Shown: piece by piece, positions 1 through 5,565 of the stretch | Layout of the letters: each line of letters opens with the position of its first letter | Numbering within the stretch: the stretch's first letter is position 1 | NCBI GenBank assembly: GCA_002373085.1 | Contig: DFJP01000023.1 | Span: forward strand, 1-7,548 | Direction of reading: 5' to 3' | Length of the DNA stretch: 7,548 nucleotides | DNA from: Caryophanales bacterium UBA3668 | GTDB taxonomy: Bacteria; Bacillota_I; Bacilli_A; RFN20; CAG-826 | Notes under the pieces: generated by a model | The model's input: only the letters and a program-made list of their open reading frames with translations | What the model was told of the DNA's origin: nothing | The model's database searches: none | Translations under genes and position numbers: made by a program

Positions 1-72
1 CATCACAGGCTGTGCGAGCATGGACTTTCCTCTAACTAACTAGTAGCCAGCAATCATCCAGATCGAAGGTTT
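1..72 (-). ncRNA. rnpB: RNase P RNA (rnpB), 5' end only, cut by window edge
   Basis: RNA subunit of ribonuclease P, which removes the 5' leader from tRNA precursors. Read on the minus strand, positions 32 to 22 give GAGGAAAGTCC, followed by ATGCTCGCAC at 21 to 12. As I remember it, this conserved block after helix P3 is identical in B. subtilis RNase P RNA. Just upstream a P3-like hairpin can be built: CTGGCTA (50-44), loop CTAGT (43-39), TAGTTAG (38-32), pairing over 7 bp with two G-U pairs. Before it, GGATGATTGCTG aligns with the P2 region. The mature 5' end is estimated at about 67-72 by comparison with the B. subtilis RNA. The rest of the RNA (about 300 bases or more) lies left of base 1. 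It directly follows the gpsB stop codon on the same strand, the same neighbours as in B. subtilis. I found no convincing separate promoter, although TAAAAT at 80-75 could be a -10. Confidence 0.93.
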
Positions 73-444
73 TTATTTTATTTCATCGGGATTCATATTT
101 AGTTTTTCGTGAATTAACTGCTCTAACTTCCCGATGCGTTTGAGCAATTCATAATTATCAATATGGATGTCTTTGTGATCTTTGGAAATATATTTCCATT
201 TGTTTTTTTCTTTTTCGAGTTCTACTTTTAATGAAGCGTTCTCTTTTTTTAATTCTTCTAACTCTTTTAAGGCTTTATCTAATTCAGGATTATTGCCGCC
301 TGTTGGATTAGATTCGAACACTTCGTAGTCTTCCCTAATCTGGTCTAGGACTTTATCTACTTCGAGTGGATCATATCCTCTAGGAGCGCTTGAGAATCTT
401 TTTTCAAGAAGTTCTTCACTAGTAAAATTAAGCTTTTTATCCAT
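73..444 (-). CDS. gpsB: GpsB, DivIVA-family cell division and wall synthesis regulator
   Basis: 123 residues. GpsB is a small cytoplasmic DivIVA-like adaptor that in Bacillus moves between septum and side wall and binds penicillin-binding proteins. Residues 7-43 fit the DivIVA/GpsB N-terminal membrane and partner-binding domain, with the characteristic RGYDPLEVDKVLDQI (22-36) followed by DYE. A coiled coil rich in K, E and L spans about 55-85. The C-terminal helix YELLKRIGKLEQLI (98-111) resembles the short GpsB multimerisation helix and separates this from full-length DivIVA. It is somewhat longer than the usual 98-115 residues because of a linker containing PTGGNNPE (47-54). The next gene on the strand is rnpB, a known GpsB neighbour. 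There is no clear Shine-Dalgarno sequence; TATAAT lies only 4 bases before the ATG. The stop is TAA. Identification rests on both end motifs and synteny. Confidence 0.9.
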   Translation of the reverse strand: MDKKLNFTSEELLEKRFSSAPRGYDPLEVDKVLDQIREDYEVFESNPTGGNNPELDKALKELEELKKENASLKVELEKEKNKWKYISKDHKDIHIDNYELLKRIGKLEQLIHEKLNMNPDEIK

Positions 445-448
445 ATCT

Positions 449-454
449 ATTATA
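449..454 (-). promoter_or_regulatory. Putative -10 box for gpsB, very close to its start
   Basis: The minus strand reads TATAATAGATATGG, a perfect -10 hexamer ending 4 bases before the gpsB ATG. No good -35 lies 16-18 bases upstream (AAATAA at 17), and the spacing would place transcription initiation at or just inside the start codon. It may be a leaderless promoter or a chance match in AT-rich DNA. The 91-base spacer (445-535) must also hold the promoter for the plus-strand exonuclease gene, for which I could not identify convincing boxes. Confidence 0.3.
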
Positions 455-535
455 TTATCTCTTATATTTGATTATTTTTCTATGAAAAATTGTTCAATAT
501 ATGGCAAAATATGTAAGTAGTTCATTTTCATTTTC

Positions 536-1300
536 TTGAAAAGAACATTTCCCACTTATAAACTTATTACGGATATGAAAAATGTATTAAAAAAATTAAA
601 AGGCCGCCGCTATCTATGTTTCCTAGATTTCGAGGGAACTCAATTCTCTCATGAAATGATTGCCTATGGAGCAGTTTTAGTGGCCATTGATAAAAACGGA
701 TATATCGTTAAACAAAAAGCACCAGTTAAGCAATATGTCAAAGCAAAAAACGCAATTGGCAAATATGTTGAAAACCTTACTGGTATCACTAGACTTGACT
801 TAGATAGGTTTGGAATTAGCTTTGCTCAAGCAATCAAAGAACTTAAGAAATATTGTGGATTACACTATAAGAAATGCGCTTTTTTGACATTTGGTAACCA
901 TGATATGAGAATCTTAAATCAATCAATTTCTTATAACTTAGATGCCCCTAAAGATTTATGCCAAATCATTAAGAGCAACTACATTGATTTCCAAGCCATC
1001 ATTTCTGAATTCATTAAAGATGACCACAATAATCCACTTTCATTAAGTCACTATCTTGAAGTGTTTAGTGTTGAGTTTGATGGAACCGCTCACGATCCAA
1101 TGTATGACGCTACAAATTTAGCAAAATTATATGATGAATTCATGAAGAACAAAGAAATTGTGTCTCGTGAATATTTAAAGAATTTAAATAAAACTAATTT
1201 CCATCCAGAACCAGTTAACAAGGCAATTAAAAAACTTCTTAATGGAGAAAGCGTTACACCAGAAGAATTCAAATCGTATATCGACGAATATATTGATTAG
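536..1300 (+). CDS. DEDDh-family 3'-5' exonuclease (KapD/DnaQ-like)
   Basis: Up to 254 residues. It belongs to the DnaQ-type RNase H-fold exonucleases, which use two metal ions to remove 3' nucleotides from DNA or RNA. Visible motifs: ExoI LCFLDFEGT with D31 and E33; a G-x-T segment NLTGIT (80-85); ExoII FGNHDMRIL with D123; ExoIII HDPMYDATNLA with H186 and D191, the DEDDh histidine and last aspartate. The tail of about 45 residues after the domain (about 208-254) is charged and unrecognised. The overall look is closest to KapD and single-domain DnaQ-like proteins, but the substrate cannot be told. The start is uncertain: TTG at 536 gives the longest frame (an in-frame TAG lies at 518-520), and ATG at 575 would still leave 18 residues before the catalytic D31. 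Neither has a Shine-Dalgarno. recU follows after 2 bases on the same strand, so the two are probably co-transcribed and may share a recombination or repair role; that role is inference. Stop TAG. Confidence 0.85.
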   Translation: MKRTFPTYKLITDMKNVLKKLKGRRYLCFLDFEGTQFSHEMIAYGAVLVAIDKNGYIVKQKAPVKQYVKAKNAIGKYVENLTGITRLDLDRFGISFAQAIKELKKYCGLHYKKCAFLTFGNHDMRILNQSISYNLDAPKDLCQIIKSNYIDFQAIISEFIKDDHNNPLSLSHYLEVFSVEFDGTAHDPMYDATNLAKLYDEFMKNKEIVSREYLKNLNKTNFHPEPVNKAIKKLLNGESVTPEEFKSYIDEYID

Positions 1301-1302
1301 TT

Positions 1303-1896
1303 ATGAAATATCCTAACGGACAAGAATATAAACCAAATTCTAAAAAGGAAAGACAATCTCATAAATCAAAAGCTGAGGTTTCTTTAAGCAGCGCCAATAG
1401 AGGTATGGATTTCGAACACGAAATCAATCTTTCTAATGATTATTATCGAGATAACGATATTTGTTTAATTACTAAAAGACCTACTCCAATTAACATAGTT
1501 AAAGTTGATTATTCTAAAGGTGCCAAAATCACTCATGCATATTTTGAAGAGCAATCTACTACCGACTATAACGGAGTGTATAAATCTCGCTATATTGATT
1601 TTGAAGCTAAAAACACTAAAAACAAAACTTCATTCCCTCTTAGTAACATCACCAAACACCAAATAGAGCACTTAAAAAGAGTTTTATATCATGGAGGAAT
1701 TGCTTTCTTCATTATCAACTTTGAAAGTCTAGGACAAGTGTTCCTATTAGACGCAAGTTATGTAATAGACTTTTATGAACACGGAGAAAGAAAATCAATT
1801 CCATATTCATGCTTTATTGAAAACGGAATTGAGATTGAACAAGGTTATAATCCAAGAGTGGATTACATTAAAGCTATTGATAAGAAGTACTTTTAG
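1303..1896 (+). CDS. recU: Holliday junction resolvase RecU
   Basis: 197 residues. RecU is the Firmicute Holliday-junction endonuclease that cuts four-way junctions with RuvAB and modulates RecA. The N-terminus MKYPNGQEYKP matches the family start, which supports ATG 1303. NRGMDFEHEIN (32-42) is the conserved NRG block. The endonuclease-fold active site is seen in STTDYNGVY (D88) and YIDFEAKNT (E101, K103), with numbers that coincide with those I recall for B. subtilis. Next come KNKTSFPLSNI and HQIEHLKRV (119-127), conserved core segments. It ends at DYIKAIDKKYF, lacking the short tail of the B. subtilis protein (about 206 residues). It follows the exonuclease gene by 2 bases with no obvious Shine-Dalgarno, so translational coupling is likely. 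Its TAG stop overlaps the TAA of convergent nth by bases 1894-1895. In Bacilli recU is normally followed by a class A PBP gene (ponA or pbp2); none is here. Confidence 0.96.
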   Translation: MKYPNGQEYKPNSKKERQSHKSKAEVSLSSANRGMDFEHEINLSNDYYRDNDICLITKRPTPINIVKVDYSKGAKITHAYFEEQSTTDYNGVYKSRYIDFEAKNTKNKTSFPLSNITKHQIEHLKRVLYHGGIAFFIINFESLGQVFLLDASYVIDFYEHGERKSIPYSCFIENGIEIEQGYNPRVDYIKAIDKKYF

Positions 1897-1901
1897 TACT
1901 T
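1885..1901. terminator. 17-base palindrome at the recU/nth junction, possible two-way terminator
   Basis: AAGTACT, loop TTT, AGTACTT: a perfect 7-bp inverted repeat centred on 1893, exactly on the interlocked stop codons of convergent recU (TAG, 1894-1896) and nth (TAA, 1895-1893). The gap between the two genes is negative, so any termination signal must lie in coding sequence. The stem is mostly A-T and no U-run follows on either strand, so it is weak as a classical intrinsic terminator. It also encodes the C-terminal Lys-Tyr shared by both proteins. Confidence 0.35.
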
Positions 1902-2516
1902 ACAAATATTTCTAAGTTGACACTGCTCACATTTTGGTGATCTCGCTAAACAGAAATATCTACCAAAGTGAATTAGCTGATGATGAGTCTTGATCCAATG
2001 AGATTCAGGAATCAGTTTTTTTAGTTTTCTTTCAATATCGATTGGTTCATCTTTGCTATTAGCGATGCCAAGTCGATTTGAAATTCTAATAATATGGGTG
2101 TCTACTGGTAAATCAGGAATTTTAAATACTTCAATCCTGATAACACCTGCAGATTTATTGCCAATACCAGGAAGAGTTTGAAGAAGATTTTTATCGCTTG
2201 GAAGTTCGCCATTAAATTCGGTAATAATCTTATGGACAATTCCCTTAATATTAGCGGCCTTGTTCTTATATAAGCCAAGCCTTTTGATTCTATTCTCAAT
2301 CTCTTCAATAGGAGCATTTTCAAGCGCTTCCAAAGTTGGAAAATCTTTGAATAACGTGTAGGTAACCGCGTTAACTGCCTTATCGGTGGTCTGTGCGCTT
2401 AACATAACTGCGATTGCTAATTCGTAGTCTTTATTATAAAAAAGCTCACATTTTGTATTAGGAAAAAGTGAGTCAACGTAGTTAGAGATAATTTGCATTT
2501 TCTCTTTATTAATCAT
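1893..2516 (-). CDS. nth: Endonuclease III (DNA glycosylase/AP lyase)
   Basis: 207 residues, near the family norm of about 210-220. Nth excises oxidised pyrimidines and nicks the abasic site in base excision repair. Seen: SAQTTDKAVN (40-49), the active-site helix region; the helix-hairpin-helix LPGIGNKSAGVI (115-126) with catalytic Lys121; VDTHIIRISNRLG (138-150) with catalytic Asp139; and the iron-sulfur loop C-X6-C-X2-C-X5-C at Cys189, 196, 199 and 205. All catalytic and cluster residues are therefore intact, and the protein stops two residues after the last cysteine. The ATG at 2516 lies inside the end of dnaD (8-base overlap), matching the dnaD-nth order of other Bacilli and suggesting coupled translation. 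Met7 is a less likely alternative start, because MINKEKMQIISNYVDSLFPN aligns with the usual N-terminus. Stop TAA, interlocked with recU. Confidence 0.96.
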   Translation of the reverse strand: MINKEKMQIISNYVDSLFPNTKCELFYNKDYELAIAVMLSAQTTDKAVNAVTYTLFKDFPTLEALENAPIEEIENRIKRLGLYKNKAANIKGIVHKIITEFNGELPSDKNLLQTLPGIGNKSAGVIRIEVFKIPDLPVDTHIIRISNRLGIANSKDEPIDIERKLKKLIPESHWIKTHHQLIHFGRYFCLARSPKCEQCQLRNICKY

Positions 2517-3159
2517 TATCTTTTTTAACCCAAGGTATTTTAGCGATTCTAATAGTTTCTTCTAAGTTCTTGTCCCATTCACTACTAAGTGGAGTGTGAC
2601 CTTCATTTTCAAGGTCTTCTCTTTGAGACCAGCTAAGTAAAATCTTATCAACACTTCTCAATGATTTCTTTCCTCTAGAAAGAGCTTCTTTTAAAGCATC
2701 AATAATTAAGGTATCACTATAGCCATAACTTACCCATTCATGAACTTTAGAGATTTCAACAGGACTAAGACTTCTATTTAAAAGTTTCTCAAAATTGAAA
2801 TAGATATTATCTAATTCTTCAGAAATTCTTTTACTAGTTTTTTCTTCCTCTTCTTTAGATAAGAAGATTTGGAATTCACGATATAGTTTTTGTTTTAATG
2901 GTTCAAGTGAAGCAACGGTTTGCTTTCCTACTGTTTTATATTCGAATAATCCTTTAGTAATTAAAGTCGCTAAAATGGCGTCTAATTCTTTAACATCTAA
3001 TGTCATTTTTAATGACAATAGATCAGCGGTCACAAATGGATTGCCTTGAGAGATTAAATGATCAATGACAAAAATAGTTGCAAGCTCATTTTCTTTGATT
3101 TTGAGTTTCTTGTAATTCTCAATTAATAAATATCTAAAATCAATTGCTTCACTAATCAT
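2509..3159 (-). CDS. dnaD: DnaD-like replication initiation protein
   Basis: 216 residues, close to B. subtilis DnaD (about 232). DnaD is a primosomal DNA-remodelling protein that acts between DnaA and the helicase loader at oriC and at restart sites. The N-terminal half (about 10-90) reads as a winged-helix domain (LATIFVIDHLISQGNPFVTA, then LLSLKMTLDVKELDAIL and ITKGLFEYK). A charged linker with SKEEEEKTSK (101-110) precedes the DnaB_2/DnaD C-terminal helical domain (about 115-180), with LSPVEISKVHEWV (131-143), SDTLIIDALKEAL (148-160) and VDKILLSW (170-177). The family's YxxxIxxxW DNA-binding motif is here SVDKILLSW, with Ser169 in place of Tyr. The following nth overlaps by 8 bases. It starts 37 bases after the cca stop with no nearby Shine-Dalgarno; a TTGAGA at 3193-3188 could be a weak -35 but no good -10 fits. 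Stop TAA. Confidence 0.9.
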   Translation of the reverse strand: MISEAIDFRYLLIENYKKLKIKENELATIFVIDHLISQGNPFVTADLLSLKMTLDVKELDAILATLITKGLFEYKTVGKQTVASLEPLKQKLYREFQIFLSKEEEEKTSKRISEELDNIYFNFEKLLNRSLSPVEISKVHEWVSYGYSDTLIIDALKEALSRGKKSLRSVDKILLSWSQREDLENEGHTPLSSEWDKNLEETIRIAKIPWVKKDND

Positions 3160-3196
3160 ATGTATATCTACTTTAACATTTCCTAGTTCTCAAATT

Positions 3197-3853
3197 CTAT
3201 ATAATTCCGTGATATTTTAATAGTTCTATTAATTCTTCTTGATGAGTTGATTTTCTAATCTCTTGATTAATCTTATCTTTATTGATTAATTTTGCTTTTG
3301 AGAAGTTATGTTCTAACACATCATTTAATTCTCTTTCAATCTCAAATCCAGTTTCTAATTTGAAACGATATATACGAATAATTCTAAGTGGATCTTCATT
3401 AATTCTTTTAAGAGGTTTGCCAATCATTCTAATAATTTTATTAGAAATATCTTTTTGACCACCGACAAAATCAATGACGTTTAAATCTTTATCCATATAC
3501 ATCGCGTTAATTGTGATATCTCTTCTGAAAACATCTTCTTTTAATGACTTTGTAAAACAAATCTTATTTGGGTGACGGAAATCACTATATCCTTCTTCTT
3601 TTCGTAAGGTGGTGATATCAAATTTGACATCATCTATCTTTAGACGTACACTACCATATTTTTCAAAAGTATAATCCGCATTAGATAAAAATTCTTTCAT
3701 CTCATTAGGAGTAGCGTCAGTCACTAAATCCATATCTGTTAGTTCTTTGCCTAACAAATAATCTCTAACCGTTCCTCCGACTAGATATAAAAGAAAACCC
3801 TTTGAATCAAATAGGGTAGCAAGGTCACGATAAATTTCTAATTTATGTTCCAT
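3197..3853 (-). CDS. cca: CCA tRNA nucleotidyltransferase, catalytic head and neck only
   Basis: 218 residues, about half the usual class II CCA enzyme (about 370-420). The family adds or repairs the 3' CCA of tRNA using CTP and ATP without a nucleic-acid template. Motif A is complete: LYLVGGTVRDYLLG (22-35) and metal-binding DMD (D40, D42). Motif B is FRRDITINAM (109-118). The neck block GGQKD (131-135) and the nucleotide-selecting motif D, EDPLRIIRIYRF (153-164; E153, D154, R157), follow, and a motif E-like NKDKINQEIRK lies at 191-201. The protein ends at KYHGII with TAG; the C-terminal body and tail that normally grip the tRNA acceptor and T arms are absent. Only 37 bases separate its stop from dnaD, so no frameshifted remainder exists. 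It may be a minimal enzyme, a partial-activity (CC or A adding) or poly(A)-type enzyme, or a decaying gene. The intact catalytic motifs argue against decay. Confidence 0.88.
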   Translation of the reverse strand: MEHKLEIYRDLATLFDSKGFLLYLVGGTVRDYLLGKELTDMDLVTDATPNEMKEFLSNADYTFEKYGSVRLKIDDVKFDITTLRKEEGYSDFRHPNKICFTKSLKEDVFRRDITINAMYMDKDLNVIDFVGGQKDISNKIIRMIGKPLKRINEDPLRIIRIYRFKLETGFEIERELNDVLEHNFSKAKLINKDKINQEIRKSTHQEELIELLKYHGII

Positions 3854-3859
3854 GAAAAA

Positions 3860-3888
3860 ATTATAAACAATTTATTTTAAAAGGTAAA
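3860..3888 (-). promoter_or_regulatory. Putative cca promoter
   Basis: On the minus strand TTTACC (3888-3883), a 17-base spacer and TATAAT (3865-3860) make a plausible sigma-70 type promoter. The -10 ends 6 bases before the cca ATG, so initiation would fall at or within a base or two of that A, giving a leaderless or nearly leaderless message; no Shine-Dalgarno is present. The -35 overlaps the U-rich tail of the hbs terminator, so the stop signal of one gene leads straight into the promoter of the next. Confidence 0.5.
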
Positions 3889-3889
3889 T

Positions 3890-3923
3890 AAAAGGCCCAT
3901 TTCTGGGCCATAGCTTTCGCTAT
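3890..3923 (-). terminator. hbs intrinsic terminator with tandem GAAA-loop hairpins
   Basis: On the minus strand two hairpins abut with no spacer. The first is ATAGC-GAAA-GCTAT (3923-3910), whose 5' arm contains the hbs TAG stop. The second is GGCCCA-GAAA-TGGGCC (3909-3894), followed by TTTTATTT. The second, a 6-bp GC-rich stem with a stable GNRA loop and a U-tract, is a textbook Rho-independent terminator for hbs. The first may stack on it or serve as an RNA-stability element. Confidence 0.88.
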
Positions 3924-4207
3924 TCTTCGTTCAATTTGTTTTTGAACTCTTTTGCCAAATGGATTACGACAGTATTTTTTGGCTTGATCTGAATTGCTGT
4001 GTGCTTTTTAGGATGTGTGCCTTTTCTGCCGGATTTGGTCTTTGGTTCGAATACACAGAAGTTCTTGATGTTGACACTTTGTCCATCGAGTAAAGTATCT
4101 GTGATAAGTTCGAACGTTGCATCAATGATTCTCTTAGCATCAGCTTTTGAAACATGAACGGCATCAGCTACGATATCAATGATTTCGTTTTTGTTGAGCT
4201 TCTCCAT
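3920..4207 (-). CDS. hbs: HU-type nucleoid DNA-binding protein
   Basis: 95 residues against a typical 90-92. HU forms dimers that bend and wrap DNA without strong sequence preference. The N-terminal helical part LNKNEIIDIVADAVHVSKAD (4-23) and the following helix TFELITDTLL (31-40) are standard. The beta-saddle and arm include VNIKNFCVFEP (45-55) and SGRKGTHPKKH (59-69), with the arm-tip proline kept as P66, which intercalates in known HU structures. The sequence diverges from the usual GFGNF and RNPQTG blocks: Cys51 sits where the second glycine of GFGNF usually lies, and the arm glycine after the proline is His69. A histone-like paralogue with altered preference is possible. A strong GAGGAG lies 11 bases before ATG 4207, a slightly long spacing filled with AACAACAACAT. 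It has its own promoter and terminator, so it is probably a monocistronic unit. Position between der and cca fits hbs of Bacilli. Confidence 0.9.
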   Translation of the reverse strand: MEKLNKNEIIDIVADAVHVSKADAKRIIDATFELITDTLLDGQSVNIKNFCVFEPKTKSGRKGTHPKKHTAIQIKPKNTVVIHLAKEFKNKLNEE

Positions 4208-4234
4208 ATGTTGTTGTTCTCCTCTTCTTCGGTT

Positions 4235-4243
4235 ATTATAACA
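4235..4243 (-). promoter_or_regulatory. hbs extended -10 promoter
   Basis: The minus strand reads TGTTATAAT, an extended -10 (TGnTATAAT), just after the der stop codon. No good -35 is present at 16-18 bases (AGCAAT at 17), as is common for extended -10 promoters. Transcription would begin near 4228 and give a leader of about 20 bases containing the GAGGAG ribosome site at 4224-4219. The HU gene can therefore be expressed independently of the upstream cmk-der operon. Confidence 0.65.
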
Positions 4244-4245
4244 CT

Positions 4246-5565
4246 CTATCTATCTTTATTGCTATGTCTTTTTAACGAAAATTTCAATGGAGTGCCATCG
4301 AAGTTAAACGTTTCCCTTAATCTGTTTTCTAAATAACGTTGATAAGAGAAATGCATAAAGTTAGGGTCGTTGACCACTAGAGTGATAGTTGGCGGAGCAC
4401 TTAAGACTTGAGTTGCGTAATAAATCTTAAGTCGACCACCATTAAAGTCAGGAGCTTGGTTCATAACTTGAGCTTCTTGCAACACATCATTTAGTAATGA
4501 TGTCTTAACTCTTGTATGATAGGCTTCATGAACTAAATTCAACGCTTCAAATAATGTATTTAATCTTTTTCTTTGTAACGCACTTACGTATACGATAGGC
4601 GCGTAATCTAAGAACTTATATTCTTTTCTAATTTCTTTAGTGAAGGAAGACATTGTGTTGGTGTCTTTATCTACTAAATCCCATTTATTAACAACGATAA
4701 TAATTGCCTTATGAAGATCAGTTGCGTACTGAATGACATGTTTATCTTGCTCCAAGATGCCTTTATCGCCATCAATAACTAATAAAACAATTTCACTTCT
4801 TTCAATTGCTTTTAACGCTCTAATCGCGGAATATTTATCGATAGATTCATAAATCTTTCCTTTTTTCTTTAATCCAGCAGTATCGATAACAATATAGTTT
4901 TTACCATCTTTAGTAAATGGAGTATCAATTGAATCTCTAGTTGTACCAGAGATATCGCTAACGATAACTCTTTCTTCACTTAAAATAGCGTTAGTGAGAG
5001 ATGACTTACCAACATTTGGTCTACCGATTAAAGAGAAAGTCACTACATCTTCTTTGACTTCTTCTTTACTTGGCTTAATCAAATCGACAATACGATTAAG
5101 GATTTCGCCAATACCAACACCATGGCTTCCACTTACTGGAATTGGCTCCCCTAAACCAAGTGAATAGAACTCAGCAGCGTTAGCGGCTTGAAGGCCTTCA
5201 TCAATCTTGTTAACAGCCAAAATAACGGGTTTCTTGACCTTTTGGAGCATTTTTGCAACCATTCTGTCGTCTTTAGTAACACCGACTTGACCATCTGTAA
5301 CAAAGATAACAATATCCGCTTCATCAATAGCGATATTAGCTTGAATTCTAATTTGCTCTTGGAAAGGACGGTTAGCAATTTCAATTCCACCTGTATCAAT
5401 TAAGGTGAATGTTTTTCTTAACCATGTCGCAGTCGCGTATAAACGATCTCTAGTAATACCAGCTTCATCGTCGACAATTGCTCTTCTATCCCCGATGATA
5501 CGATTAAAAATCGTTGATTTACCAACGTTAGGACTTCCGACAATTGCAACTACTGTATTAGGCAT
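4246..5565 (-). CDS. der: Ribosome biogenesis GTPase Der (EngA)
   Basis: 439 residues, full length for Der (about 436). Der is an essential double GTPase that helps assemble the 50S subunit. Domain G1: P-loop GSPNVGKS (10-17), TRDRLYA switch region (38-44), DTGG (57-60), NKID (119-122). Domain G2: P-loop GRPNVGKSS (181-189), GTTRDSID (207-214), DTAGLKKKGK (228-237), NKWD (293-296). The C-terminal KH-like domain (about 350-435) contains LKIYYATQV and the family block PPTITLVVNDPNFMHFSYQR (391-410). The ATG overlaps the end of cmk by 8 bases, with GAGGAG 4 bases upstream inside cmk, so translation is probably coupled to cmk. hbs follows 38 bases after the TAG stop. The order cmk-der-hbs is ancestral in Bacilli. 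Nothing is missing; the first P-loop has Ser11 where Arg is common. Confidence 0.98.
   Translation of the reverse strand: MPNTVVAIVGSPNVGKSTIFNRIIGDRRAIVDDEAGITRDRLYATATWLRKTFTLIDTGGIEIANRPFQEQIRIQANIAIDEADIVIFVTDGQVGVTKDDRMVAKMLQKVKKPVILAVNKIDEGLQAANAAEFYSLGLGEPIPVSGSHGVGIGEILNRIVDLIKPSKEEVKEDVVTFSLIGRPNVGKSSLTNAILSEERVIVSDISGTTRDSIDTPFTKDGKNYIVIDTAGLKKKGKIYESIDKYSAIRALKAIERSEIVLLVIDGDKGILEQDKHVIQYATDLHKAIIIVVNKWDLVDKDTNTMSSFTKEIRKEYKFLDYAPIVYVSALQRKRLNTLFEALNLVHEAYHTRVKTSLLNDVLQEAQVMNQAPDFNGGRLKIYYATQVLSAPPTITLVVNDPNFMHFSYQRYLENRLRETFNFDGTPLKFSLKRHSNKDR

Noticed and set aside
84..136. Inverted repeat CATCGGG (84-90) and CCCGATG (130-136)
   Set aside because: Seven bases separated by 39 within gpsB codons; likely chance, with no U-tract or regulatory context.
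445..535. Clear promoter for the exonuclease-recU unit
   Set aside because: TTGATT at 468 and TTGTTC at 490 are possible -35 boxes, but neither has a good -10 at 16-18 bases, so no call was made.
1090..1272. Minus-strand 60-codon frame inside the exonuclease gene
   Set aside because: Lies entirely antisense to a conserved domain gene, with no ribosome site or recognisable protein pattern.
3160..3196. Frameshift or premature stop splitting cca from its C-terminal half
   Set aside because: Only 37 bases lie between cca and dnaD, and dnaD is intact, so no remaining body or tail coding sequence exists here.
4154..4336. Plus-strand frame spanning the hbs/der gap
   Set aside because: Antisense to both genes and the hbs promoter; composition looks like read-through of AT-rich spacer.
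5151..5399. Second minus-strand frame inside der, and plus-strand frames at 5188-5403 and 5405-5587
   Set aside because: Shadows of the Der coding sequence; Der is complete and conserved in its own frame.
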